Assembly (NCBI GenBank): GCA_947499615.1
Contig: CANMOP010000006.1
Location: 1-64,000 of the forward strand
DNA: 64,000 bases
DNA from: RH-chloro-G1 sp003670575
GTDB taxonomy: Bacteria; Chloroflexota; Dehalococcoidia; UBA2979
Reading direction: 5' to 3'
In this document: in pieces, positions 36,883-44,437 of the stretch
How positions within the stretch are numbered: position 1 is the first letter of the stretch
Layout of the letters: each line of letters starts with the position of its first letter
Notes under the pieces: generated by a model
What the model saw: the letters and a program-made list of their open reading frames with translations, nothing else
Told to the model about the DNA's origin: nothing
Database searches by the model: none
Position numbers and translations under genes: made by a program

Positions 36883-37578
36883 TTACGTCTGCGGCGTCAC
36901 CGTCGGGGGCGTGCCCGGGGCGTGCTGCATGCGCGTCGGCGGGACGCGATCGATGAGCGCGTCGAGGTTTTGGCCGAACTGCTGGCTGAGGCCTGTCTTC
37001 AACTGGTCACGGGTCTTGCCGTGCGCCTCCGCTACCTGCGCGAGGCTCTTGCCGGAGCGCATCTCGGTCATCAGCGTCTGCGCGTCGATGCCGACCACGG
37101 TGGCGGCTGCGGCCATCGGGCCGCCCGCACCGCGGGGTGCGCCGGGTGCGCCGGGGCCACCTGGACCGCGATGCGAGCCACCGGGGCCGCCTGGCTTCCC
37201 GGGCCCGTGCTGGGCTCCGTGATCACCTCGTCAGCCGGGCCCGCCGGGCCCGCCGGGCGCGAAGGCGCCCTGGCCGCTCTCGACGCGCTGCTTGGCGGCG
37301 GCGGCCTGGTCGGCGGTCAGTCGGCCGGCGGCGACGGCATCATCGATGCCCTGCAGCGCGGTCTGCTTCATTCCGGCCTTGAGCTGGTCGACGCTGATGC
37401 CGAGGTTGGCTGCGAGCTTCGCGAGCCGATCCTCGGGGTTCGGCCGCGCGCTGGCGGTTGCGCTGGGAGTGGCGCCCGGTGTCTGCGCGCTGGCAGGCAT
37501 GACGCCGCCAGCCACGCCGCCAAGCGTGAGCAACCCGGCGACGACTGCAGCCCCAATGGCGAGACGTTGGTTTTGCAT
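36883..37578 (-). pseudogene. Secreted helical-repeat protein split by an in-frame TGA
   Basis: From ATG 37578 (AGGAGG upstream) the frame encodes a signal peptide (LAIGAAVVAGLLTLGGVAGG, cleavage near ASAQ), a helical motif (NLGISVDQLKAGMKQTAL and RLTADQAAAAKQRVESGQ) and then a Gly/Pro-rich linker. A TGA at 37233-37231 interrupts the linker. The same frame stays open after it, with 38 more Gly/Pro-rich residues, then MAAAATVVGIDAQTLMTEMRSGKSLAQVAEAHGKTRDQLKTGL and a TAA at 36883. The composition on both sides of the stop matches, so this was one gene of about 231 codons. A GGA-to-TGA change would explain it. The function of the family is unknown; it resembles exported proteins common in Chloroflexota. 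Confidence 0.7.
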
Positions 37579-37734
37579 TGCTTCGTACCTCCTGTGTGCT
37601 GTGCTGATCTGAAGATACGAGGGAGGTAGTACACGATTTGCTGTGAACATTTCAACAGAGTGTGATCTTGTGCGGCGCGGAGATTCGTCCGTCGCGCGGA
37701 CGTTTCGCGCCCCGTCGATAGATCGGGAGATATG

Positions 37735-37768
37735 CAGAGAGGCCGACGCATTGCGTCGGCCTCTCTGG
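37735..37768 (-). terminator. Strong hairpin after groEL
   Basis: CAGAGAGGCCGACGCA pairs fully with TGCGTCGGCCTCTCTG, giving a 16-pair stem with almost no loop. It lies about 20 bases past the groEL stop. There is no T tract beyond it, so it could be an atypical terminator or an mRNA 3'-end stabiliser. Confidence 0.6.
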
Positions 37769-37786
37769 TGTGTCCGCTGCGGACGG

Positions 37787-39391
37787 TTAGTACATGTTGG
37801 CGGCAGTAGCCGGGGTCTCGCCTTCCTTGAGGTCGGTGACCAGGCAGTTCGTCGTCAGCACCATGCCGGCGATGGAGACGGCGTTGTCCAACGCAGCCTT
37901 CGTCACCTTGGCGGGGTCGATGATGCCGAACTCCACCATGTTGCCGTAGCGGCCGCGAGCGGCGTCCCAGCCCTCGCCACGCTTCAGGCTCTGCACCTGG
38001 CGGACGATGACGGAGCCATCCTCACCGGCGTTGGCGGCGATGCGGCGCATCGGCTCCTCCAGCGCGCGGCGCAGGATGCGGACGCCGGTGGCCTCGTCGC
38101 CCTCCAGCTTGAGGCGGTCGAGCGCGGCAATCGCGTTCACGAACGCGACACCACCACCGGGGACGATGCCCTCTTCCACCGCAGCACGCGTGGCGGACAG
38201 AGCGTCTTCTACGCGGTGCTTCTTCTCGGTCAGCTCCACCTCGGTGGCGGCTCCAACCTTGATGACGGCGACGGAGCCGGCGAGGCGACCCATGCGCTCG
38301 TTCAGCTTCTCGCGGTCCCACTCGCTGGTGGCGGTGTTCAGCTGGGCCTTAATCATGGCCTGCTGCTGGTCGATCATCTTCTTGGTGCCGCGGCCCTCGA
38401 TGATGGTGGTCTCATCCTTGGTGACCACGACGCGGCGGGCGCGACCGAGGTCCTTCGGCTCCGCAGAGTCGAGCGCGCGACCGAGCTCCGGGCTGATCAG
38501 CGTGGCGCCGGTGAGCGCTGCGATGTCCGAGAGGTTTTCCTTGCGGCGGTCGCCGAAGCCCGGTGCCTTCACCGCGACTACGTTGATGGTGCCGCGCAGC
38601 TTGTTGACTGCCAGCGTGGCCAGCGCCTCGCCCTCCACGTCCTCCGCGATGATGAGGAGGTCCTTGGAGGTCTGGAGCTGCTTCTCCAGCAGGGGGAGGA
38701 TGTCATTCACCGAGGAGAGCTTCTGGTCGGTGACCAGGATGTACGGCTCTTCGATGCTGGCTTCCATGCGCTCCGGGTTGGTGACGAAGTAGGCGGAGAC
38801 GTAGCCGCGGTCGAAGGCCATGCCCTCGACGTACTCGACCTCGGTCTGGATGCCCTTGGACTCCTCGACGGTGATGACGCCGGACTTGCCGATCGCCTCC
38901 ATGACGTCGCCGATCAGTGCGCCGATTTCCTGCGATGCAGCGGAGATCGAGGCGACCTGCGCCATCTGCTCGCGGGTGGTGACCTTGGTGGAGTTGCGCG
39001 AGATTGCTTCGCTGATGACCTTCGCAGCGGCCTCGATGCCGCGCTTCAGCGCCATCGGGTCGGCACCGGCAGCCACGTTCTTGAGGCCCTCGTGCACGAT
39101 GGCCTGGCCCAGCACGGTGGCCGTGGTGGTGCCGTCACCGGCGATGTCGTTGGTCTTGGAGGCGATCTCCTTGGCCAGCTGTGCGCCGATGTTCTCGAAC
39201 GGGTCGGCGAGCTCGATCTCCTTGGCGATGGTGACGCCGTCGTTGGTGATCGTGGGCGGGCCGAAGCGCTTGTCCAGCACAACGTTGCGTCCCAGCGGCC
39301 CCAGGGTCATGCGCACCGCACCAGCCAGCTGGTCGATGCCGTCGCGCAAGGCGGCGCGCGCCTGCTCGTCGAACTTCAGTTGCTTTGCCAT
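37787..39391 (-). CDS. groEL: Chaperonin GroEL (60 kDa)
   Basis: A 534-residue group I chaperonin subunit that folds proteins in a double-ring ATPase. TLGPLGRNVVLDKRFGPPTITNDGVTIAKEIEL opens it; NDIAGDGTTTATVL holds the nucleotide-binding Asp. The apical domain is complete, and EEGIVPGGGVAFVNAIA and YGNMVEFGIIDPAKVTKAALDNAVSIAGM end the equatorial domain. The C-terminus is TPATAANMY and lacks the Gly-Gly-Met repeats that normally line the cavity. There is no groES next to it, so this is a monocistronic groEL, perhaps a second copy. A perfect CIRCE element lies about 130 bases upstream. Confidence 0.96.
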   Translation of the reverse strand: MAKQLKFDEQARAALRDGIDQLAGAVRMTLGPLGRNVVLDKRFGPPTITNDGVTIAKEIELADPFENIGAQLAKEIASKTNDIAGDGTTTATVLGQAIVHEGLKNVAAGADPMALKRGIEAAAKVISEAISRNSTKVTTREQMAQVASISAASQEIGALIGDVMEAIGKSGVITVEESKGIQTEVEYVEGMAFDRGYVSAYFVTNPERMEASIEEPYILVTDQKLSSVNDILPLLEKQLQTSKDLLIIAEDVEGEALATLAVNKLRGTINVVAVKAPGFGDRRKENLSDIAALTGATLISPELGRALDSAEPKDLGRARRVVVTKDETTIIEGRGTKKMIDQQQAMIKAQLNTATSEWDREKLNERMGRLAGSVAVIKVGAATEVELTEKKHRVEDALSATRAAVEEGIVPGGGVAFVNAIAALDRLKLEGDEATGVRILRRALEEPMRRIAANAGEDGSVIVRQVQSLKRGEGWDAARGRYGNMVEFGIIDPAKVTKAALDNAVSIAGMVLTTNCLVTDLKEGETPATAANMY

Positions 39392-39517
39392 ATGCCGTCC
39401 CCCGTCAGGTATGCCCGCCAGATGTCTCAGTCAGATATGCCAGTCAAGTACTGCGACGCGTCCGATGGGTGCGTCCACTACTGACTGTGCCGAGTGAGTG
39501 ATCGGGGCGAGCGAATT

Positions 39518-39544
39518 TTAGCACTCTCCCGCCCCGAGTGCTAA
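39518..39544 (-). promoter_or_regulatory. CIRCE operator (HrcA site) in the groEL promoter region
   Basis: TTAGCACTC-N9-GAGTGCTAA matches the CIRCE consensus at every position. On the groEL strand its right arm runs into TAAAAT, a good -10 box, with TTAGCA from the left arm as a possible -35 at 18 bases. HrcA binding here would therefore block RNA polymerase directly and release under heat stress. The rest of the 312-base gap between groEL and the HDOD gene (39392-39703) shows no gene. Confidence 0.95.
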
Positions 39545-39703
39545 GACGTTGTACCGAATCCGACTTGGATGTGCAAGGGGTTCGTCTCGGGTGGGCGGTG
39601 TGCCGGTGCTCGGCCGCTGCGGATGACGGCAGTCGAACGCCGTCGAGCGCCGTCGAGCGAGGTCCGGGCGAGCGGGTACGCGATCCGCCGCGAGGTGCAC
39701 GAC

Positions 39704-40585
39704 CTAGTTGGAGCCGGCGTGCTGCAGGAAGGCGCTTGCCCGCTCCCGGAGTGCGTCCATGCCACCGGCCTGCTTCAACGCGGGGGCGACGGGGGGCTCC
39801 AGCCACTCGTCGGCCGGAGGTTGCAGGGCTTGCGGCTGCTCTACGCCGTCGGAGGCGCCGTAGGAGCGGGCGAACGCACGCGCGTGCACGACGAAGCCGA
39901 CCAGCGAGTGCGGGCTGGTGAGCTGATCGGGCCGACGGTCGTGATGCGCGACGGCGTCCAGCAGTGGCGCGGGGAAGTCCCAGTACTTGCCGAGCTCCTC
40001 GCCGAGTTGCGCGTCCGTGAAGCCCAGCGTTTCGAGCTGAGCCTTGTGGAGCGAGACTCCATGGTGGGCTGCGTAGGCCTGAGCTTCCCCGAAGAGCGTC
40101 GGACGGTGCTGGTCGAGAGCCAGGCGGCCGACGTTGTGGAGCACGCCTGCGGTGAAGGCCTCGTCCGGCGCTTGCCTATCCGCGCGCGCCAGTACCTCGG
40201 ACAGCATGCCCACGGTGAGCGAGTACTGCCAGAACTGCTGGTACGCGATGTGGTTGCTGGCGGGCATCGCCTCGATCACGCAGGAGGTGACGGTGGCCGC
40301 TCGCACCTGCCGGAAGCCGAGTAGCACGACGGCGTCACGCATGGTGGTGATGCGGCGAGGGAAGCCGTAGTACGCCGAGTTGGAGAGCCGCAGCATTTTG
40401 GCCGTCAGCGCCTGGTCGGAGGCGATGACGTTCGCGAGCTCGTAGGCGGAGAACCGATCCTCGGCGGTGAGTTTCAGCACTTGCTGTGCGCTTGCGGGCA
40501 GTGGCCGGAGCTCGCCGATCTCTGTCACCAACAGCTCTAGTGCGGCTCGTGCCCGGTCAGTCAGCTGCCCGTTGTTCGTTTCCAT
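39704..40585 (-). CDS. HDOD domain protein
   Basis: A 293-residue protein made of one HDOD domain (about residues 22-220) plus a helical C-terminal tail. LRPLPASAQQVLKLTAEDRFSAYELANVIASDQALTAKMLRLSNSAYYGFPRRI is the conserved N-terminal half; AVVLLGFRQVRAATV and FTAGVLHNVGRLAL follow. The metal-binding His-Asp pairs of true HD phosphohydrolases are missing, as is normal for HDOD. No attached output domain is seen. It is followed, 103 bases upstream on the same strand, by a paralogue at 40689-41540. HDOD proteins often work in two-component or cyclic-di-GMP signalling, for which the protein at 6227 is a parallel. Confidence 0.88.
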   Translation of the reverse strand: METNNGQLTDRARAALELLVTEIGELRPLPASAQQVLKLTAEDRFSAYELANVIASDQALTAKMLRLSNSAYYGFPRRITTMRDAVVLLGFRQVRAATVTSCVIEAMPASNHIAYQQFWQYSLTVGMLSEVLARADRQAPDEAFTAGVLHNVGRLALDQHRPTLFGEAQAYAAHHGVSLHKAQLETLGFTDAQLGEELGKYWDFPAPLLDAVAHHDRRPDQLTSPHSLVGFVVHARAFARSYGASDGVEQPQALQPPADEWLEPPVAPALKQAGGMDALRERASAFLQHAGSN

Positions 40586-40688
40586 GTGCTGAGTGTCGGC
40601 CTACGGCGCGCGGTTCAGTATCGGTGGGACCCCGGTATATGACCGTCGGGGCTGACATTCCGCTGGCGTGGATGACCTGGACCCGCGC

Positions 40689-41540
40689 CTAGACGGTGAG
40701 TGCGGAGTCCATGAAGGCCTCCACGCGCTCCAGCAGGCCCGGCATCCCGCCAGTGCGGCTCAGCGCCGTCGAGAGGGGCGGGGCTGCCCACTCCTCGGCT
40801 GACTCGGTGACGTCCGGTCGTTCGATGCCATCCGACAGCCCGTTGGCGCGGACGAACATTCGTGCGCGCACCACGCAGGCGGTCAGGCTGCTGGGATCCG
40901 GCAGGGCATCCGGGTGGAGGAGGTGATCTCGTACGGCATCGACCAGTGGTGCTGGGAAGTTCCAACTCTCCACCAGGGCGCCGCCGAACGCGGAGTCGGT
41001 GAAGCCAAGCACCTCGAGCTCCGCCTGCTCCAGAGAGGGTGCCCCGCCGCGCCAGCGGGCGACTGCATCGGCGAGGCCTCGCGGCGCCGCCTGGTCGAGC
41101 GCGAGTAGGCCGATGTTGTGGAGGACGCCCGCAGTGAATGCCTCATCCAGGCGGGTGCCCTCGGCACGCGAGAGCAACTCGGCGGTCACGCCCACAGCCA
41201 GCGAGAACCTCCAGAAGGGTTGGTAGTCGATGGTCTTCGACGCGGGCATGGCCTCGAGTAGGCAGGTTGCGAGCGTGGTGGAGCGGACGGCGCGGAATCC
41301 CAGCAGCACCACGGTGTCGCGGACGGTCGTGATGCGCCGAGGGAAGCCGTAGTACGCGGAGTTCGCGAGTCGCAGGGTCTTGGCGGTCAGCACCTGATCG
41401 GAGGCGATGACGGACGCCAGTTGGTGGGCGGAGAACTGTTGCCCCTCGGTGAGCGAGAGCACCTGAGTGGCGACCATGCTTAGCGGCCGGAGATCGGTCA
41501 TTGTCCTGACCAAGTCGTCCATTGCTGAGTTCGGTCGCAT
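40689..41540 (-). CDS. HDOD domain protein, paralogue of its neighbour
   Basis: A 283-residue HDOD protein clearly related to the one at 39704: VLSLTEGQQFSAHQLASVIASDQVLTAKTLRLANSAYYGFPRRITTVRDTVVLLGFRAVR matches it closely, as do EAFTAGVLHNIGLLALDQ and WNFPAPLVDAVRDH. The tails differ. ATG 41540 is preferred over 41558 because GGAGG lies five bases ahead. The pair most likely arose by tandem duplication and may share a signalling function. Confidence 0.88.
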   Translation of the reverse strand: MRPNSAMDDLVRTMTDLRPLSMVATQVLSLTEGQQFSAHQLASVIASDQVLTAKTLRLANSAYYGFPRRITTVRDTVVLLGFRAVRSTTLATCLLEAMPASKTIDYQPFWRFSLAVGVTAELLSRAEGTRLDEAFTAGVLHNIGLLALDQAAPRGLADAVARWRGGAPSLEQAELEVLGFTDSAFGGALVESWNFPAPLVDAVRDHLLHPDALPDPSSLTACVVRARMFVRANGLSDGIERPDVTESAEEWAAPPLSTALSRTGGMPGLLERVEAFMDSALTV

Positions 41541-41736
41541 CGAAGCCTCCGCGTGCATCTCACCGAACCGCTGGTCGTGAGCGCTGTTCCCGAGTCAGGG
41601 ATGCGCGCTGGCGGTGGGTTCAGATTGCGTGACACATCGACTGAACGCTATTGGCGAAGGCCCCGATTTCGTCCGCATGCCGCGAACGAGTCCCAGGCGA
41701 TGATTCGCCCGCGTCGACGGCAGCGAGTGGGCGCTT

Positions 41737-42321
41737 TCACGCGAACTGGCGAGGTGTGCGGGGGAGCCTCCCGATGCGTCCGGGGGGCCAATAGCGCAGC
41801 AAGGCGATGCCCTCGATGCGGTGGGCGGGGAGGGGGCCGAAGTCGCGGCTGTCCGTACTGGCGGCACGGTGGTCGCCCAGCACCATGTATTCATCCGGGC
41901 CGAGCTCGTGGACGCCTCGATACTGCTCGGTCGGCGTCTCTCCGTGCGCGTACGGCTCCAGCAGCGTGCGACCGGCGACTTGCACCGTGGTGCCGATGCG
42001 GAGCGAGTCCCCGGGTACGCCGACGATGCGCTTCAGCAGTAACCGGTCGTCCGGTCCGCGCGCGCACACCACCAGGCCGCATGCGCGGTCGTCGGGCGGG
42101 AGCGGAGCGCGTCGCACGAGGAGGAAGTCGCCCGGCTCGAACGCCGGGGTCATGCTCTCGCCCGCGACCTCGATGGCGTAGATGCCGAGTCGCCCGGCTT
42201 GCCAGCGGCGGGCCGTGACGACAATGGCCGCAACTGCCGCGGCAAGCGCGGCGATGGCGCGGAAGGTTCGAGGGATATGGAACGGGGGACGCCAGCGCCA
42301 TCCGCGCATCGCGCCCCCCAT
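41737..42321 (-). CDS. sodX: S26 signal peptidase, nickel-type SOD maturation protease
   Basis: A 194-residue serine peptidase. One membrane helix (FRAIAALAAAVAAIVVTARRW) is followed by VAGESMTPAFEPGDFLLVRR, with the catalytic serine in ESM, and LLLKRIVGVPGDSLRI with the catalytic lysine; LGDHRAASTDSRDFGPLPAHRIEG is the last S26 box. Its place right after sodN supports a role in removing the NiSOD leader to expose the N-terminal histidine. An ATG at 42309 (after GGGGGG) is an alternative start. Confidence 0.9.
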   Translation of the reverse strand: MGGAMRGWRWRPPFHIPRTFRAIAALAAAVAAIVVTARRWQAGRLGIYAIEVAGESMTPAFEPGDFLLVRRAPLPPDDRACGLVVCARGPDDRLLLKRIVGVPGDSLRIGTTVQVAGRTLLEPYAHGETPTEQYRGVHELGPDEYMVLGDHRAASTDSRDFGPLPAHRIEGIALLRYWPPGRIGRLPRTPRQFA

Positions 42322-42352
42322 TCCGATCTGAACCTGTCGCTGCGGAGAGTGA

Positions 42353-42787
42353 CTAGGCCTTCTTGGTCTCCCAGAAGATGGTGTCGATCTCCTTGATGGC
42401 GTCCAGCAGCTTCTGGCCCTGGGCCGGATCCTGCGACTTCTTCGCGGCGCCGGCTTCCTTGGTGGCGGTCCAGAACAGCTGGTGGAGGGTGGGGAACTTC
42501 TCCAGGTGAGCCGGGGTGAAGTAGTCGGTCCAGAGCACCCACAGGTGCTGCTTCACCAGGTCAGCGCGGAGCTCCTTGATGCTCAGCGCGCGGGAGCGGT
42601 AGTCCTCTACGGTCTGGTTGGGGCCGTGCATGTTCTCGGCGTTCTGGTAGCGCTCCTGGATGGCGCGCACGGACTCGGCCTCAATGCGGGCCTGAGCCGG
42701 GTCGTAGATGCCGCACGGCAGGTCGCAGTGCGCGTAGGCGGTGGTCTGCGGGCGCACGAGGCGTGCGAGCGCGGTTCGGATCTGCAT
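42353..42787 (-). CDS. sodN: Nickel superoxide dismutase
   Basis: A 144-residue precursor. The first 19 residues (MQIRTALARLVRPQTTAYA) are the leader; the mature enzyme would begin HCDLPCGIYDP, the nickel-hook motif in which His1, Cys2 and Cys6 bind nickel. The remaining four-helix-bundle sequence, with HLWVLWTDYFTPAHLEKFP, is typical. It dismutes superoxide in the cytosol. GGAGG lies six bases before the ATG 42787, which rules out a longer open frame. sodX follows immediately downstream. Confidence 0.96.
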   Translation of the reverse strand: MQIRTALARLVRPQTTAYAHCDLPCGIYDPAQARIEAESVRAIQERYQNAENMHGPNQTVEDYRSRALSIKELRADLVKQHLWVLWTDYFTPAHLEKFPTLHQLFWTATKEAGAAKKSQDPAQGQKLLDAIKEIDTIFWETKKA

Positions 42788-42929
42788 GGAGTTCCTCCCG
42801 GGGGCTGTATTCAACCTGTGTTCAACATCGTGCAGTGACACCCAGCGCGTGGGTGACTGCGAGACCATAGCAAATCTTCGACGATTGCGCCGAAACGACA
42901 GCGCAAATGCCGCCGTCCGGCGGAGCCGA

Positions 42930-43646
42930 CTATAGACCGAGGTTTGCCTTCGGGTAGCCGCCGGAGAGCAGGTTCGGGTCGTTGAGGCCGGTGTACGGCG
43001 GGAACAGCGACTCCAATTCCGCGCGCAGCGGGTCGCCTGCCGGGAGGTAGCGGGAGAAGTCGCCGTCCGGCAGCGGTCGCATATGCTGCGAGCCCTCCAC
43101 GCCGTGCTCTTTGATCTTGTCCTGCAGCATCATCAGGCCCTGCAGCAGTGACTCAGGTCGAGGTGGGCAGCCGGGGACGTATACGTCCACGGGGCAGATG
43201 AGGTTGACGCCCGGGAGCACGGAGTACCCGTACGCGAATGGCCCGCCCATGATCGCGCAGCCGCCCATGGAGATGACCCACTTCGGCTCCGCCATCTGCA
43301 TGTATACGCGGCGCACGGCCGGCGCCATCTTCCAGGTCACGGTTCCCGCGACGATCATCAGGTCCGCCTGTCGCGGCGAGGCGCGGAATACCTCCGAGCC
43401 GAAGCGCGCGATGTCGTAGCGGGAGGTCGCGCTGGCGATCATCTCGATGGCGCAGCAGGCGAGGCCGAACATCGCGGGCCAGAGCGAGGACGCGCGGGCC
43501 CAGTTCAGGATGCCGTCCACGGAGGTGAGGAGGACGTTCTTCCGTACCTCCTCGTCCAGGTCGAGGGGCGCGATCTCATGGCCGCTGTCCGCGGTGCTGT
43601 GCAAGTCGAGGGAGTGCGTGGTCACCGTGCGGGCCTGCCTCTCCAA
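42930..43646 (-). CDS. nuoB: NADH-quinone oxidoreductase subunit B, isolated gene
   Basis: About 238 residues of the complex I subunit that holds iron-sulfur cluster N2. All four ligand cysteines are seen: GLACCAIEMIASA, VISMGGCAIMGGPFAYGYSVLPG and VYVPGCPPRPESLLQGLMML. ARFGSEVFRASPRQADLMIVAGTVT is the typical quinone-site region. No other nuo gene is near; its neighbours are sodN and msrA. The start is either TTG 43646 or GTG 43625, the second having GGCAGG ahead. It may serve a complex I encoded elsewhere or be a second copy. Confidence 0.92.
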   Translation of the reverse strand: MERQARTVTTHSLDLHSTADSGHEIAPLDLDEEVRKNVLLTSVDGILNWARASSLWPAMFGLACCAIEMIASATSRYDIARFGSEVFRASPRQADLMIVAGTVTWKMAPAVRRVYMQMAEPKWVISMGGCAIMGGPFAYGYSVLPGVNLICPVDVYVPGCPPRPESLLQGLMMLQDKIKEHGVEGSQHMRPLPDGDFSRYLPAGDPLRAELESLFPPYTGLNDPNLLSGGYPKANLGL

Positions 43647-43756
43647 GGGTGGTCGGTCGCGCGATCGTAGCGGAGGAGCGCGAACGCGGCAAACGGGCGG
43701 GGTTGTGACGGCGAATTGCTGGGGCTGACGGCTGACATCGTGGCGTTCGAGGGGGG

Positions 43757-43856
43757 AGACCCCCTCCCCAACCCTCCCCCGTAAAGGGGGAGGGGGTCAG
43801 CACCCGGAACAGAACCCCTCGCCCAAGAACTGGGAGAGGGGCAGGGGTGATGGCTC
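43757..43856. repeat. Dispersed palindromic repeat, modules A and B
   Basis: Module A here is CCCTCCCCC-GTAA-AGGGGGAGGGGG in a surrounding GACCCCCTCCCC context; module B follows after a short spacer (CCCCTCGCCC ... GGGAGAGGGGCAGGGGTGA). The order A then B matches the copies at 55 kb. It fills the gap between nuoB and msrA, which point the same way, and is directly next to the msrA stop. Confidence 0.75.
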
Positions 43857-43864
43857 CCCCGCTT

Positions 43865-44437
43865 CTATCGCTTCAGCCGCTCGATGTAGTGGGAGCGCGC
43901 CTTCGCGACCTTGGGCTCGATGATGACGCGGCAGTAGCCGTTTTCCGGGTGGTTCGCGTAGTAGTGCTGGTGGTACGGCTCGGCGGGGTAGAACTCCGGG
44001 AGCGGGGTCACCTCGGTGACGATCGGGTTGGGCCAGACGTGCTCGGCGGTGAGGCGCGCGATGGTTTCGCGTGCGATCCGGTCTTGCGCCGGGGAGTGGG
44101 TGTAGATCGCGGAGCGGTATTGCGTGCCGGCGTCGTTGCCCTGGCGGTTGAGCGTGGTGGGGTCGTGGATGGTGAAGAACACGTCCAGCAGGTCGGCGTA
44201 GCTGATCTCAGCGGGGTCGTAGGTGAGTTGCACCACCTCGGCGTGACCGGTTGCGCCGCTGCACACCTCTTCGTACGTCGGGTGGGGGAGTTGGCCTCCG
44301 GTGTAGCCGGAGACGCTGGAGTCGATGCCACGCAGCAGTTCGTACACGGCCTCCAGGCACCAGAAGCACCCACCAGCGAGTGTTGCTACCTCGCGGGTTC
44401 CGGCTGGGTTGCCCGAGGGCTGACTGTCCATCGTCAC
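43865..44437 (-). CDS. msrA: Peptide methionine sulfoxide reductase A
   Basis: A 190-residue repair enzyme that reduces S-methionine sulfoxide. LAGGCFWCLEAVYELLRG contains the catalytic GCFW cysteine; GYTGGQLPHPTYEEVCSGATGHAEVVQLTYDP and HDPTTLNRQGNDAGTQYRSAI are family signatures. The GTG start overlaps the cysteine desulfurase stop in GTGA with AGGAG six bases ahead. Coupling to a desulfurase and nearness to sodN-sodX suggest an oxidative-stress and sulfur group. Confidence 0.94.
   Translation of the reverse strand: MTMDSQPSGNPAGTREVATLAGGCFWCLEAVYELLRGIDSSVSGYTGGQLPHPTYEEVCSGATGHAEVVQLTYDPAEISYADLLDVFFTIHDPTTLNRQGNDAGTQYRSAIYTHSPAQDRIARETIARLTAEHVWPNPIVTEVTPLPEFYPAEPYHQHYYANHPENGYCRVIIEPKVAKARSHYIERLKR

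Noticed and set aside
37231..37233. Selenocysteine reading of the TGA
   Set aside because: The surrounding residues are a Gly/Pro-rich linker with no cysteine-type active site, and no SECIS-like hairpin is evident directly after it.
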